A stretch of 64,000 bases of DNA from a virus, in the IMG/VR virus record IMGVR_UViG_3300028393_000019, positions 124,001 through 188,000 of that record; one strand, 5' to 3'. Of the stretch, positions 42,610-50,082 are shown piece by piece (positions within the stretch are counted from its first letter, which is position 1; every line of letters begins with the position of its first letter). Below the pieces are notes generated by a model. That model had not been told where the DNA came from, made no database searches, and saw nothing but the letters and a program-made list of their open reading frames with translations. The translations under genes and the position numbers were made by a program.

Positions 42610-43607
42610 CAAAAACTATTTTAATTATCACAGATAATCTAAAGGACCAGATCAATGGTGTTGTTACGACTTACAAAAATATTGAGACGTGTGCTGTTCG
42701 TGACGGTTATAACGTTGTGGTGTTGGATCCCGGGTGGTTCCGCTACATTGATTGTCCTGGCTACAACGAAGTCAAGATTGCCTATCCCCGGAACCTCGGC
42801 AAGAAGATTGAGGAGATATCTCCGGATTATATCCATATCGCCACAGAGGGTCCTTTGGGTTTGTGGGCTCGAGCATATCTTTCATTGGGTAATATTCGCC
42901 ACAATACCGCTTATCACACTAAGTTTCCTGAAGGGCTCCGAAAGCTATTTGGCGTACCTGAGTCACTTACCTGGAGATTTGTACGCTGGTTTCATAAGCA
43001 TAGTGGCAAAGTTTTAACAACTACAGACTCAATGGTTAAGGAATTAAAGGCACATGGATTTGATGGCGAAGTTATTCCATGGACTCGTGGGGTTGATCGT
43101 ACAATCTTTACTCCAGCACTTAGAGAAGAAGTTCTAGCAAAATATTTGCTGTGTGTTAGCCGTGTGAGTAAGGAAAAGAATTTAGAAAAGTTTTTTGAGC
43201 TAGACTATCCTGGCTATTTAAAAATAATGGTAGGCGATGGACCTATGCTAGAAACTTACAAGAAAAAATATCCCGATGTACATTTTACAGGATTTAAAAC
43301 AGGTGTAGATTTAGCTCGATACTATGCCAACGCTGAAGTGTTTGTATTTCCTAGTCAATGGGAAACATTTGGTATTGTAATGATAGAAGCAATGGCCTGC
43401 GGAACTCCCGTAGCCGCGTTTCCATGTCAAGGTCCGGAAGATGTTATTGATCAAGGCGTAACTGGATTTATGAATGAAAGTCTAGAGGATGCTGTTACAG
43501 GTTGTTTACAATTAAACAGAGGTTATGTTGAAATGGGTAGTCAACGTTGGACTTGGGAAAAGGCTTGGCAAATATTCCGTGACAACCTAGTGGAAAAATC
43601 CAGATAA
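42606..43607 (+). CDS. agt: Agt-like glycosyltransferase (GT4), glycolipid synthesis
   Basis: 333 residues. NGVVTTYKNIE near the start, IHIATEGPLGLWARAYL and NTAYHTKFPEGLR in the acceptor domain, WTRGVDRTIFTP at the hinge and FPSQWETFGIVMIEAMACGTPVAAFP (E-x7-E donor site). This is the MgtA/SqdX/Agt branch of GT4 enzymes that put sugars on diacylglycerol. It overlaps the RimK-like gene by 4 bases. With PlcP it would swap phospholipids for glycolipids, sparing phosphate for phage DNA. Confidence 0.8.
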   Translation: MTKTILIITDNLKDQINGVVTTYKNIETCAVRDGYNVVVLDPGWFRYIDCPGYNEVKIAYPRNLGKKIEEISPDYIHIATEGPLGLWARAYLSLGNIRHNTAYHTKFPEGLRKLFGVPESLTWRFVRWFHKHSGKVLTTTDSMVKELKAHGFDGEVIPWTRGVDRTIFTPALREEVLAKYLLCVSRVSKEKNLEKFFELDYPGYLKIMVGDGPMLETYKKKYPDVHFTGFKTGVDLARYYANAEVFVFPSQWETFGIVMIEAMACGTPVAAFPCQGPEDVIDQGVTGFMNESLEDAVTGCLQLNRGYVEMGSQRWTWEKAWQIFRDNLVEKSR

Positions 43608-43610
43608 ATA
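43603..43610 (+). promoter_or_regulatory. GATAAATA-type box 4 bases before ATG 43615
   Basis: AGATAAATA-CTGG-ATG at the end of agt; no ribosome site. Confidence 0.5.
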
Positions 43611-43614
43611 CTGG

Positions 43615-45657
43615 ATGTTAAAGAAACTCATCCTAAGCCCGTGGACTGCACTGCTGACTCTAGTGTTGGTAGTGGGCATACGCATTGCAGATCCCTCATT
43701 TGTTGAAAGCGTACGACTACGCTATTTTGATACATTAATTGTAAACAAAGAACCAACATTTAATAATATTATCACGGTCAACATAGACGAAGCTAGTCTA
43801 GACAAATACGGCCAATGGCCACTACCAAGGGTTAACTATGCTGAAATTATTGAAGACCTTTATCATCGTAATGCTGGCCTTGTTGTGCTTAACGTGCTCA
43901 TGGCTGAGCGTGATCGTACTGGTGGAGATAGGGATCTGGCCTCCACTCTTAAACATTATCCGGTAATACTTCCTAGCGTTCCCAGTAATCAAACAAAGAA
44001 TACACCACGTGTTCCAGGCAGTGCTGTACTAGCACCAGAATGGTTAGATCAAATTGTTCAGTATCCTGGACTTGTTGCCAACATCTCAAGTTTAGAAAAT
44101 AGTGCGGCCGGTGTTGGTATTGTAAACACGCTACCAGAGATAGATGGTGTCAATCGTCGTATGCCTTTGATTGTGTCAGTTGACGGCAAACTTTATCCAT
44201 CAATGAGTTTAGAAACTCTGCGTGTGGCCGCAGGTGACACAACATTCCAAGTTAAGTTGTTTGAAGGTGGCGTTGAGAAAATGCGTATCCCCAAGTTTGG
44301 GCCTGTGACTACAGATAATCTGGGGCGTGTTTGGATTGATTGGAGTCAACAAAATCGTAGTTTTAGTTTGATTAACTTACCCAAAGATTTAGAAGGTGCT
44401 GTTGTTATAGTAGGACCTACAGCCGCAGGTATCGGTAATCCGTTACCAACTAGCAAAGGCGCAATATGGCCTCATGATGTACAAGCCGCTGTTATTGGCA
44501 CAATGATGAATGGAGTTGTTATACAACGGCCTGATTGGGCAGACGGTGCAGAAATATTGGGCTTATTGACCGCAGGTATTTTATTATTATTTTTAACAAG
44601 GTGGACTTATGTTGGTATTGGCGCAGGTGTTGTTATTATTGGCTCTATTATTCCTCTATGTGGACTCGCATATAGCAGTGGCTTACAACTCGTGGATGCG
44701 ACTGTTCCGGTCGGGGGCCTTGTTTTGGTTATGCTTCACGCTTATGGTGTTAAGTTTGTAAGTGAATACTTACAGAAACAAGCAATCAAGAAACAGTTTG
44801 CTGGCTATTGCAGTAAGGAAGTAGTCGAACTACTACAAAAAGATCCAGACTTGATCAAGCGTGGTGTACGTAAAGACGTAAGTGTCATGTTCAGTGATCT
44901 ACGTGGCTTTACTCCTATTGGTGAACATTACGGAGATGATGTTGCTGGCTTGGGCAAGTATATGAACGGATACATGGACAGCATTAGTCGTCCCATGCTA
45001 GATAATAATGGAATGATTATCAAGTACGTAGGCGATGCAAGTATGCACATACACGGTGCCCCTATTGAAGATCCTAATCACGCTAGAACAATAGTTGCTG
45101 TTGGACTTGAAATGCTAGACAAAGTAGACGAGTATACTAACATTATGGAAGCACAAGGATTGCCACCAGCCGCAATGGGTTGGGGTTGTAACTCAGGTAT
45201 TGGCTTTATCGGTGAGATGGGTTCAACAGAACGACACAGCTATGACATCTTGGGTGACATGGTTTCAACTGCGGCACGACTAGAAGCACGTTGTAAAGCA
45301 TATGGTGTATTGTGTATTATTGGTGCTGAAACATACAACCGTACTAAGGATGATTTCTTCTACTTGTATTTGGATAACTTACAACCAAAAGGTAAAACTG
45401 TAGCAGATGCTATCTATACAGCATTACGAACCAAAGGCAACGACTACAGTAAAGAACTTGCCACACACAATAAGATGCATATCCTGTACAAAGAAAAACA
45501 ATTTGATGCGGCTGCTATATTGTGTGGAGAATTGAAAGGCAAGTTTAGCGGACAAATGGACAAGTACTACAAAATGTGGATTGAACGCTGTGCGTTTATG
45601 AAACAGCAAGATCTAGGCGATGATTGGAACGGTGAGTTTATTGCTCACGAGAAATAA
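43615..45657 (+). CDS. CHASE2-domain class III adenylate cyclase
   Basis: 680 residues: an N-terminal membrane helix, a periplasmic CHASE2 sensor (about 30-310, ITVNIDEASLDKYGQWPLPR), three membrane helices (about 315-385), and a cyclase domain (about 415-590). The cyclase has both metal Asp (MFSDLRGFTPIG; KYVGDASM) and the adenine-type Lys/Asp pair (IIKYVGD; YDILGD). The usual transition-state Asn of V-N-x-A-x-R is Ser here (MVSTAARLE), Arg kept. It would make cAMP in response to an outside or envelope signal. 7 bases after agt. Confidence 0.9.
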   Translation: MLKKLILSPWTALLTLVLVVGIRIADPSFVESVRLRYFDTLIVNKEPTFNNIITVNIDEASLDKYGQWPLPRVNYAEIIEDLYHRNAGLVVLNVLMAERDRTGGDRDLASTLKHYPVILPSVPSNQTKNTPRVPGSAVLAPEWLDQIVQYPGLVANISSLENSAAGVGIVNTLPEIDGVNRRMPLIVSVDGKLYPSMSLETLRVAAGDTTFQVKLFEGGVEKMRIPKFGPVTTDNLGRVWIDWSQQNRSFSLINLPKDLEGAVVIVGPTAAGIGNPLPTSKGAIWPHDVQAAVIGTMMNGVVIQRPDWADGAEILGLLTAGILLLFLTRWTYVGIGAGVVIIGSIIPLCGLAYSSGLQLVDATVPVGGLVLVMLHAYGVKFVSEYLQKQAIKKQFAGYCSKEVVELLQKDPDLIKRGVRKDVSVMFSDLRGFTPIGEHYGDDVAGLGKYMNGYMDSISRPMLDNNGMIIKYVGDASMHIHGAPIEDPNHARTIVAVGLEMLDKVDEYTNIMEAQGLPPAAMGWGCNSGIGFIGEMGSTERHSYDILGDMVSTAARLEARCKAYGVLCIIGAETYNRTKDDFFYLYLDNLQPKGKTVADAIYTALRTKGNDYSKELATHNKMHILYKEKQFDAAAILCGELKGKFSGQMDKYYKMWIERCAFMKQQDLGDDWNGEFIAHEK

Positions 45658-46351
45658 GTTTTGCAAGTCCTAATAAACTAAAAAGTCTCAGCCACATATA
45701 ACCAATATCAAATTCAAACCAGCGGCGACTCAGTTTAACGCTTGCTGGATTAAGATGATGGTTATTATGAAGTTCTTCACCGCCCACCACAATGCCCCAA
45801 GGAACAATGTTGCGACTACTATCACGAGTAGTTCCGTTCTTGTAACCATACCAATGTCCTATACCGTTGATAACTCCAGCGGCCCAAAATGGAATCCATA
45901 TCATTTGCACACCCCACACTACAAATCCCCACGGTCCAAAGAACAATAGATCTATGATCAGCATTAGAAGAATACCGAGGCGGCTATGGGGTGTATAAAT
46001 GTTACGCTCAATCCAATCGTCAGGAGTACCTACTCCAAACTTGTTGACCATGTCTGTGTCTTTACTTGCTAGATGATAAAGGCCTGCACCTTTGAAAAAT
46101 ACACGAGCGATGCCGTATACGTGCGGGCTATGCGGATCACCCGCATTATCACTAAATGCATGATGCTTACGATGTATAGCCACCCATTGTTTGGTTACCA
46201 TACCAGTTGTAAGCCATAGCCATGCTCGCATGAAATGGCTTAGTATCGGGTTGAATGCGATTCCCTTGTGCGCTTGGCCTCTGTGTAAAAACAAAGTAAC
46301 GGAAACGATAGTGATGTGTGTGACTACAAGTGTGTATATAATTATGTTCAT
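45638..46351 (-). CDS. Acyl-CoA/acyl-lipid fatty acid desaturase
   Basis: 237 residues. The three His boxes are intact: LHRGQAH, HRKHHAFSD and ELHNNHH, set among four hydrophobic spans, as in delta-9-type membrane desaturases. It introduces a double bond with electrons from ferredoxin or cytochrome b5-like donors. Its 3' end overlaps the cyclase by 20 bases (convergent). A second desaturase is at 61976-62743. Confidence 0.92.
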   Translation of the reverse strand: MNIIIYTLVVTHITIVSVTLFLHRGQAHKGIAFNPILSHFMRAWLWLTTGMVTKQWVAIHRKHHAFSDNAGDPHSPHVYGIARVFFKGAGLYHLASKDTDMVNKFGVGTPDDWIERNIYTPHSRLGILLMLIIDLLFFGPWGFVVWGVQMIWIPFWAAGVINGIGHWYGYKNGTTRDSSRNIVPWGIVVGGEELHNNHHLNPASVKLSRRWFEFDIGYMWLRLFSLLGLAKLISREQ

Positions 46352-46363
46352 TATATACTTATC

Positions 46364-46522
46364 TTAGGAGCCGCCAACCAGTTTATTAAATGCAGGTTGT
46401 TTGCCATCTTTACGCGGTTTAGCAGTGCCACGCAGTTGCCCGGCAATACCTGCTTTTTGCCCAACTTTTGCTCCGGCAAAATAATATTTTTTTGCTTCGT
46501 TAGTAAATTCACTTGCCCGCAT
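46364..46522 (-). CDS. Small basic protein with capsid-targeting-like start (52 aa)
   Basis: Begins MRASEFTNEAKKYYFAG and ends KLVGGS; basic and Gly-rich. It starts 14 bases inside the end of the 46509-47141 gene. The start is the closest in this window to the T4 tag MKTYQEFIAEA. Not a known family. Confidence 0.5.
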   Translation of the reverse strand: MRASEFTNEAKKYYFAGAKVGQKAGIAGQLRGTAKPRKDGKQPAFNKLVGGS

Positions 46523-47141
46523 GTTTCTTCCTACCAGCTTTCATATTGGCTAACCAATGTGCTAACTGTCCTTTGCGTCCGCCTTGCTTGGCAGTTTTGC
46601 GCAGACTACTGACACTGGCTTTGGTATTGATACCATGGCGTTTGGCATCACCTTTGTCTTGGGGATTGCGTCCGTCAGCAAAGTTTTCCGGCAACGATCC
46701 GTATGCTTGTTGTTGTTTAATCCATTGTTCCAAGGCAGCATATTCGCTTGCACTAAATTGGGGTTGTTGTCCTTTAGCGTTGGCATCTTTAATACGCTGT
46801 AAGTACATTCTTATGTGTGGCGGGGGAACTGTGTCCAAGGCAGCTTTATCTGCAGCCACAGCCGCTCGCATTGTTGATAAACTACTAGTAGGTTTTGTTG
46901 CAGTTTTGACCACAGGCTTTGACAAGAAACTCATGAGTCCTTCATCTACATCTTGTTTTTCTAGATACCGTTTGACTTTGAGTAGTTGTGCTTGATTCAA
47001 GTCGTCTAAATGTTCTTTACCCGTCAACCTTTTGGTGAGAGCAAGAAAGCTGGGCTTGTCATCCCATTTTACACCTTTGGCATCGGCCAGGGTGTGTATA
47101 TTTTTGGGAGTTAGACCTTCTAGGATTTCTTTAACTTTCAT
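46509..47141 (-). CDS. Basic DNA-associated/head protein candidate with capsid-targeting-like start
   Basis: 210 residues, strongly basic. Begins MKVKEILEGLTPKNIH; a helical domain with KGVKWDDKPSFLALTKRLTG follows; the C-terminus GDAKRHGINTKASVSSLRK and GGRKGQLAHWLANMK is a conserved-looking module I associate with T4-like phage proteins. A TAAATA box sits 5 bases before the ATG. Packaging with the genome is an inference. Confidence 0.6.
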   Translation of the reverse strand: MKVKEILEGLTPKNIHTLADAKGVKWDDKPSFLALTKRLTGKEHLDDLNQAQLLKVKRYLEKQDVDEGLMSFLSKPVVKTATKPTSSLSTMRAAVAADKAALDTVPPPHIRMYLQRIKDANAKGQQPQFSASEYAALEQWIKQQQAYGSLPENFADGRNPQDKGDAKRHGINTKASVSSLRKTAKQGGRKGQLAHWLANMKAGRKKHAGK

Positions 47142-47146
47142 ACAGC

Positions 47147-47152
47147 TATTTA
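47147..47152 (-). promoter_or_regulatory. TAAATA box 5 bases before reverse ATG 47141
   Basis: Reverse strand AATAAATA-GCTGT-ATG. Confidence 0.45.
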
Positions 47153-47262
47153 TTCAAGAAAAGGCCACACTTTAGGGATTGCCGGTAGCGAATCAGTTTT
47201 CCCAAGGCAGTGGCCGCCTATTCACATTCGGTAACTAGTACCGGTCCTAAGGTGAATTCTTT

Positions 47263-47598
47263 TTATTTTTTATTTTTGATATTGTCAGCTTCGTCCATGG
47301 CATCATGGAACTTGACGTTGGCTTGTGCTTCCACTATGGCAGTTTCCATAACACGATCTGATTCGATCATCTTGCCACGAATGGTCAGCACTGTGTTGAC
47401 TTTTTGATTCAAACGAATTAGGTCATTGTCCAACATGCGTACACGATCTATCAGTGCGATAAGCACAGTGTTGGCATCGTTGATAACAGGCTTGATTTCT
47501 TTGGTTGCCCATTCCCACACATACTTGATAATGAAACCCATTCCCACAGCCATTACTATGGGAAATCCGTACTTGTTGACTAGATCTACTACATCCAT
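47263..47598 (-). CDS. Membrane-anchored coiled-coil protein (copy 1)
   Basis: 111 residues: one membrane helix (about 10-30, GFPIVMAVGMGFIIKYVW), then a coiled coil (ALIDRVRMLDNDLIRLNQKV). Small proteins of this plan are common in T4-like aquatic phages and may be holin-like. It resembles the 47925-48206 product in order and phrases (GFP, LIALIDRV / IITALDNRV, DLIRL / DVIRI), so the two look like paralogs. Last of a four-gene reverse operon. Confidence 0.6.
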   Translation of the reverse strand: MDVVDLVNKYGFPIVMAVGMGFIIKYVWEWATKEIKPVINDANTVLIALIDRVRMLDNDLIRLNQKVNTVLTIRGKMIESDRVMETAIVEAQANVKFHDAMDEADNIKNKK

Positions 47599-47738
47599 TA
47601 CAGCACCTTACCTAATACATATCCCACTACAAACACAATAGCACAGAATTTTAATAAATCTCTATCAGTCCAAATCTGATGATCGATACCAAATTCTGCT
47701 ATGCTTTGCGGCATTCTGTTTATTTTTTGTTTATTCAT
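47598..47738 (-). CDS. Small membrane protein (46 aa)
   Basis: Soluble start (INRMPQSIAEFGIDHQ) and one C-terminal hydrophobic helix (CAIVFVVGYVLGKVL). Coupled by TAATG to the next gene and overlapping the previous one by 8 bases. Confidence 0.55.
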   Translation of the reverse strand: MNKQKINRMPQSIAEFGIDHQIWTDRDLLKFCAIVFVVGYVLGKVL

Positions 47739-47925
47739 TGCAGTTCACCTTGTGTCCTCGAGCAAATTGCTCTACTGGGTCCAACTTGACTAGCATACTA
47801 CGGCCGTCACGATTGACAACTTTGAAACAGTCGCCATGTTTCCAGCCCAGTGCATCTATGTTTAATTCGGGGTCAAACTTGATGTACTCGGGCTCTAGGT
47901 CCCAGTCGTAATCGTAATGCCTCAT
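47731..47925 (-). CDS. Small acidic protein (64 aa)
   Basis: Starts MRHYDYDWDLEPEYIKFDPE; no membrane helix. The middle GDCFKVVNRDGRSMLVKLDP looks like a small beta-barrel. ATG overlaps the stop of the upstream gene. Unknown. Confidence 0.5.
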   Translation of the reverse strand: MRHYDYDWDLEPEYIKFDPELNIDALGWKHGDCFKVVNRDGRSMLVKLDPVEQFARGHKVNCNE

Positions 47926-48206
47926 TAATCTCTCCTTGCATCGTTCTTGCCGTCTGCACGGCTGATACGGTCTACATCTGGCCGTAAGCCGAGAGCATTT
48001 GATACAATAGTGTCAATGCGGATTACATCATGGTTCATGGTTTTTACACGATTATCAAGTGCTGTGATAATACCAGCCATGCCCTTTACGCTACTAAGGA
48101 CACCTGCCAGTAACAACTTGATCGTTAGATACACAAAATAGCCGCCTGCTAGTGCTGCCGCGACAGGAAACCCAAGGTCCCCGATGATTTTGAAAATTTC
48201 GCCCAT
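47925..48206 (-). CDS. Membrane-anchored coiled-coil protein (copy 2)
   Basis: 93 residues: membrane helix about 10-35 (GFPVAAALAGGYFVYLTI), then a coiled coil (IITALDNRVKTMNHDVIRI). First gene of the reverse operon; a reverse GCATAAATAC box lies about 25 bases upstream and GGAG precedes the ATG. Paralog of 47263-47598. Confidence 0.6.
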   Translation of the reverse strand: MGEIFKIIGDLGFPVAAALAGGYFVYLTIKLLLAGVLSSVKGMAGIITALDNRVKTMNHDVIRIDTIVSNALGLRPDVDRISRADGKNDARRD

Positions 48207-48231
48207 TTCCGATTCGCTCCCGGTATAAAAG

Positions 48232-48238
48232 TATTTAT
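48232..48238 (-). promoter_or_regulatory. Late-type box ATAAATA (reverse)
   Basis: GCATAAATACTT on the reverse strand, upstream of ATG 48206. Confidence 0.45.
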
Positions 48239-48259
48239 GCTATTTCTAGCCAAAATGCA

Positions 48260-48288
48260 TTGCTATCTTGCTAGAAAGGATATATAAT
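48260..48288 (+). promoter_or_regulatory. Sigma70-type promoter TTGCTA-17-TATAAT
   Basis: Reads into two basic micro-genes and the tmRNA. Confidence 0.65.
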
Positions 48289-48312
48289 ACTAACTGTACA
48301 AAGGAGAGCACT

Positions 48313-48420
48313 ATGCCGAGTCCTCGTAGAGTTTCGCAAATTTTAAAAGGTAAAAAACCACCTAGGCCAAAGACTGTAAAAGCTATGGCTAAACGGGTAG
48401 TCAGGAGAAAATCAAAATGA
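48313..48420 (+). CDS. Arg/Lys-rich micro-protein (35 aa)
   Basis: AAGGAG upstream. MPSPRRVSQILKGKKPPRPK and a basic tail; 14 of 35 residues are Lys or Arg. Ends in an ATGA overlap with the next micro-gene. Possibly nucleic-acid binding. Confidence 0.5.
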   Translation: MPSPRRVSQILKGKKPPRPKTVKAMAKRVVRRKSK

Positions 48421-48488
48421 CACAAGGTCGCGTAAAATCAGTCAAAGCTAGAGCCAAACGTGCAACTCGTAAAGCACGTAACAAGTAA
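48417..48488 (+). CDS. Arg/Lys-rich micro-protein (23 aa)
   Basis: MTQGRVKSVKARAKRATRKA plus RNK; protamine-like. Coupled to the preceding micro-gene and directly upstream of tmRNA. Translation is supported only by the ATGA overlap. Confidence 0.4.
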   Translation: MTQGRVKSVKARAKRATRKARNK

Positions 48489-48496
48489 TAGCAAAA

Positions 48497-48840
48497 GAAT
48501 TGTTGTACAAGCCTTAAAGTAAGGCATTCTGGACGCGGGTTCGACTCCCGCCAGGTCCACCATAAGCATATTAGGTCGTTGAGTTAAAAAGTCGCATGTG
48601 ATGCGCTCAGACTAAAATAGTATGCTTTTGATGGGCCTGCCATGGTTTCGACAGGGTGAGATAGGATAAAGGTCAACACGTGGGGTCACGTAAAATACAA
48701 ATAAAGTAAATGCAAAAGCAAATACATTCGAGTATTTCCAAGTTCCTGTAACATTAGCTACTGCTAATGATGCAGAATTTGCAATCGCAGCCTAAGAAAC
48801 TGCACTCGCGAGGTAGGACTTACCTTGTCATCAAAACAAC
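48497..48840 (+). ncRNA. ssrA: tmRNA, circularly permuted two-piece type
   Basis: The acceptor piece comes first: T-arm GCGGGTTCGACTCCCGC and a 3' end CAGGTCC-A-CCA ending at 48562. After a spacer of about 70 bases the coding piece starts at 48633 with GGGCCTG, which pairs with CAGGTCC, followed by the conserved CCATGGTTTCGACAGGG. The tag reading frame at 48757-48795 gives ATANDAEFAIAA and a TAA stop; the -AIAA end is a ClpXP-type degron. Piece order is that of alphaproteobacterial tmRNA. It frees stalled ribosomes and tags the products. Outer ends are approximate. Confidence 0.9.
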
Positions 48841-48846
48841 CAAAAA

Positions 48847-48868
48847 GGCACTTTCGAGTGCCTTTTTT
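48847..48868 (+). terminator. Rho-independent terminator after tmRNA
   Basis: GGCACT-TTCG-AGTGCC then six T. Confidence 0.88.
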
Positions 48869-48869
48869 A

Positions 48870-48898
48870 TTGACCAGTAAACAATTTGCATATATAAT
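48870..48898 (+). promoter_or_regulatory. Sigma70-type promoter TTGACC-17-TATAAT
   Basis: Directly after the tmRNA terminator, drives the outer-membrane protein. Confidence 0.75.
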
Positions 48899-48944
48899 AG
48901 GGTACTGTGTAAAAACAGTCATTTTAATTAAAAGGAAGTAAAAC

Positions 48945-49397
48945 ATGAAGAAAATTGCAATCGCAACCCTATTGGCCCTAGCGGCCGCAACAGCCAGTGC
49001 TGTAGAAGTTGGCGTCAACGGATCGTACGATTACGGTTCACCAACCCAACGTCCAGGTGCAGGTATCACAATCGGTCAGAAATATGACAAGTTTGGTGTC
49101 ACTGCTGGATTTGATCGTTACTCAAAAGGTACAGATCAAAACAAGTGGACACTGGTTGGTTCATATGATGTGTATTCAGTCGGTGCCGCAACGTTCGCAG
49201 TCAAAGCTGGTGCCGCATATTTGGACAACTATGGTAATGTTGCTGATGGTTATGCTGGTCTAGTTGGCACAGGTGTCAGCTATGCAGTTGCTAAGAATGT
49301 TGCATTGACAGCAGACTATCGCTATCAGTTCGGCCAGTCACGTGTTAACCAATTTGATGGCAACACAATTTCTACAGGCATCAAGGTCTCATTCTAA
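48945..49397 (+). CDS. Small outer-membrane beta-barrel protein
   Basis: 150 residues. Signal peptide MKKIAIATLLALAAATASA, then alternating strands with aromatic belts (GVTAGFDRYSK, KWTLVGSYDVYS, ALTADYRYQFGQS) and a terminal Phe (IKVSF) as BAM signal. The size fits an 8-strand barrel. It has its own promoter and terminator, so it is probably expressed early and independently. A phage-made surface protein could block superinfection; not shown by sequence. Confidence 0.8.
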   Translation: MKKIAIATLLALAAATASAVEVGVNGSYDYGSPTQRPGAGITIGQKYDKFGVTAGFDRYSKGTDQNKWTLVGSYDVYSVGAATFAVKAGAAYLDNYGNVADGYAGLVGTGVSYAVAKNVALTADYRYQFGQSRVNQFDGNTISTGIKVSF

Positions 49398-49420
49398 TTT
49401 TTAATTAGAAAAACATCAAG

Positions 49421-49440
49421 GGACCTTAGGGTCCTTTTTT
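49421..49440 (+). terminator. Rho-independent terminator
   Basis: GGACC-TTAG-GGTCC then six T. Confidence 0.85.
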
Positions 49441-49487
49441 GTTAATGGAAAATATTGTGGCGATTTTGCCACATTATCACTAGGTTC

Positions 49488-49516
49488 TTGACAAGTGATA
49501 TAAATACATATATAAT
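49488..49516 (+). promoter_or_regulatory. Consensus promoter TTGACA-17-TATAAT
   Basis: Both hexamers exact. It is followed at 49550-49571 by a perfect 8-bp hairpin TTTGTTGT/ACAACAAA. Confidence 0.85.
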
Positions 49517-49587
49517 AGAAGCTGTGTTAGAGATGCTTCGTTAAAAAAGTTTGTTGTCCAAAAACAACAAAAAGATTTACAAAGTAG

Positions 49588-49616
49588 TTGACAACAACGT
49601 CGAGAGGCGTTATAAT
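49588..49616 (+). promoter_or_regulatory. Second consensus promoter TTGACA-17-TATAAT
   Basis: Exact; 100 bases after the first, same direction. Confidence 0.85.
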
Positions 49617-49675
49617 TAACACATGAACTAGCAATTCCGCTAGTAAAAACAAAAAGGTTTAAAAGAGAAAACAAA

Positions 49676-49825
49676 ATGCAATCTTGCAATAGACATCATC
49701 AGTTTAATACGATGCCCAAACAGGTAGGCGTTATAGCCTCTTATTGGTCAGCGATTAACGGCGGAAGTCTGTCATTAGATCGTACACCAGAGATTACAAG
49801 GGTCCGGGAGGGCTGGGATGACTAG
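49676..49825 (+). CDS. Small protein (49 aa) behind tandem promoters
   Basis: MQSCNRHHQFNTMPKQVG then SYWSAINGGSLSLDR and a charged end. Two exact early promoters upstream and a terminator downstream make it a monocistronic, probably highly and early expressed gene, typical of a host-takeover peptide. No family recognised. Confidence 0.5.
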   Translation: MQSCNRHHQFNTMPKQVGVIASYWSAINGGSLSLDRTPEITRVREGWDD

Positions 49826-49858
49826 GTAACAACTTAGAAACATTTCAAAACTTCAAGG

Positions 49859-49887
49859 ACCCTAGGATTAAAACCCTGGGGTTTTTT
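49859..49887 (+). terminator. Rho-independent terminator
   Basis: ACCCTAGG/CCTGGGGT (one G-U) then six T. Confidence 0.8.
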
Positions 49888-49905
49888 GTTTTTAGGAAAG
49901 GAAAA

Positions 49906-50082
49906 ATGGAACAGATAGATTACGAAAAATTAAATCAACGCATTGTTGAACAGGCTTATGAAACTGCTTTTGGTCCTACATTGGATAAAGAACAGCTTCA
50001 AAAACTTATTCAAGATAAGTTTGAACGTGCTAGAAAATATCACGAAGCGTTAGCGAAAGCACCGACGTTCAGTGTAAACTAG
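49906..50082 (+). CDS. Small helical protein (58 aa)
   Basis: AAAGGA upstream. MEQIDYEKLNQRIVEQAYE, then KEQLQKLIQDKFERARKYHE; all helical. Unknown function. Confidence 0.5.
   Translation: MEQIDYEKLNQRIVEQAYETAFGPTLDKEQLQKLIQDKFERARKYHEALAKAPTFSVN

Noticed and set aside
48764-49018. Reverse open frame over the tmRNA tag and terminator
   Set aside because: It lies opposite the tmRNA, a strong terminator and a promoter, so it is a shadow.
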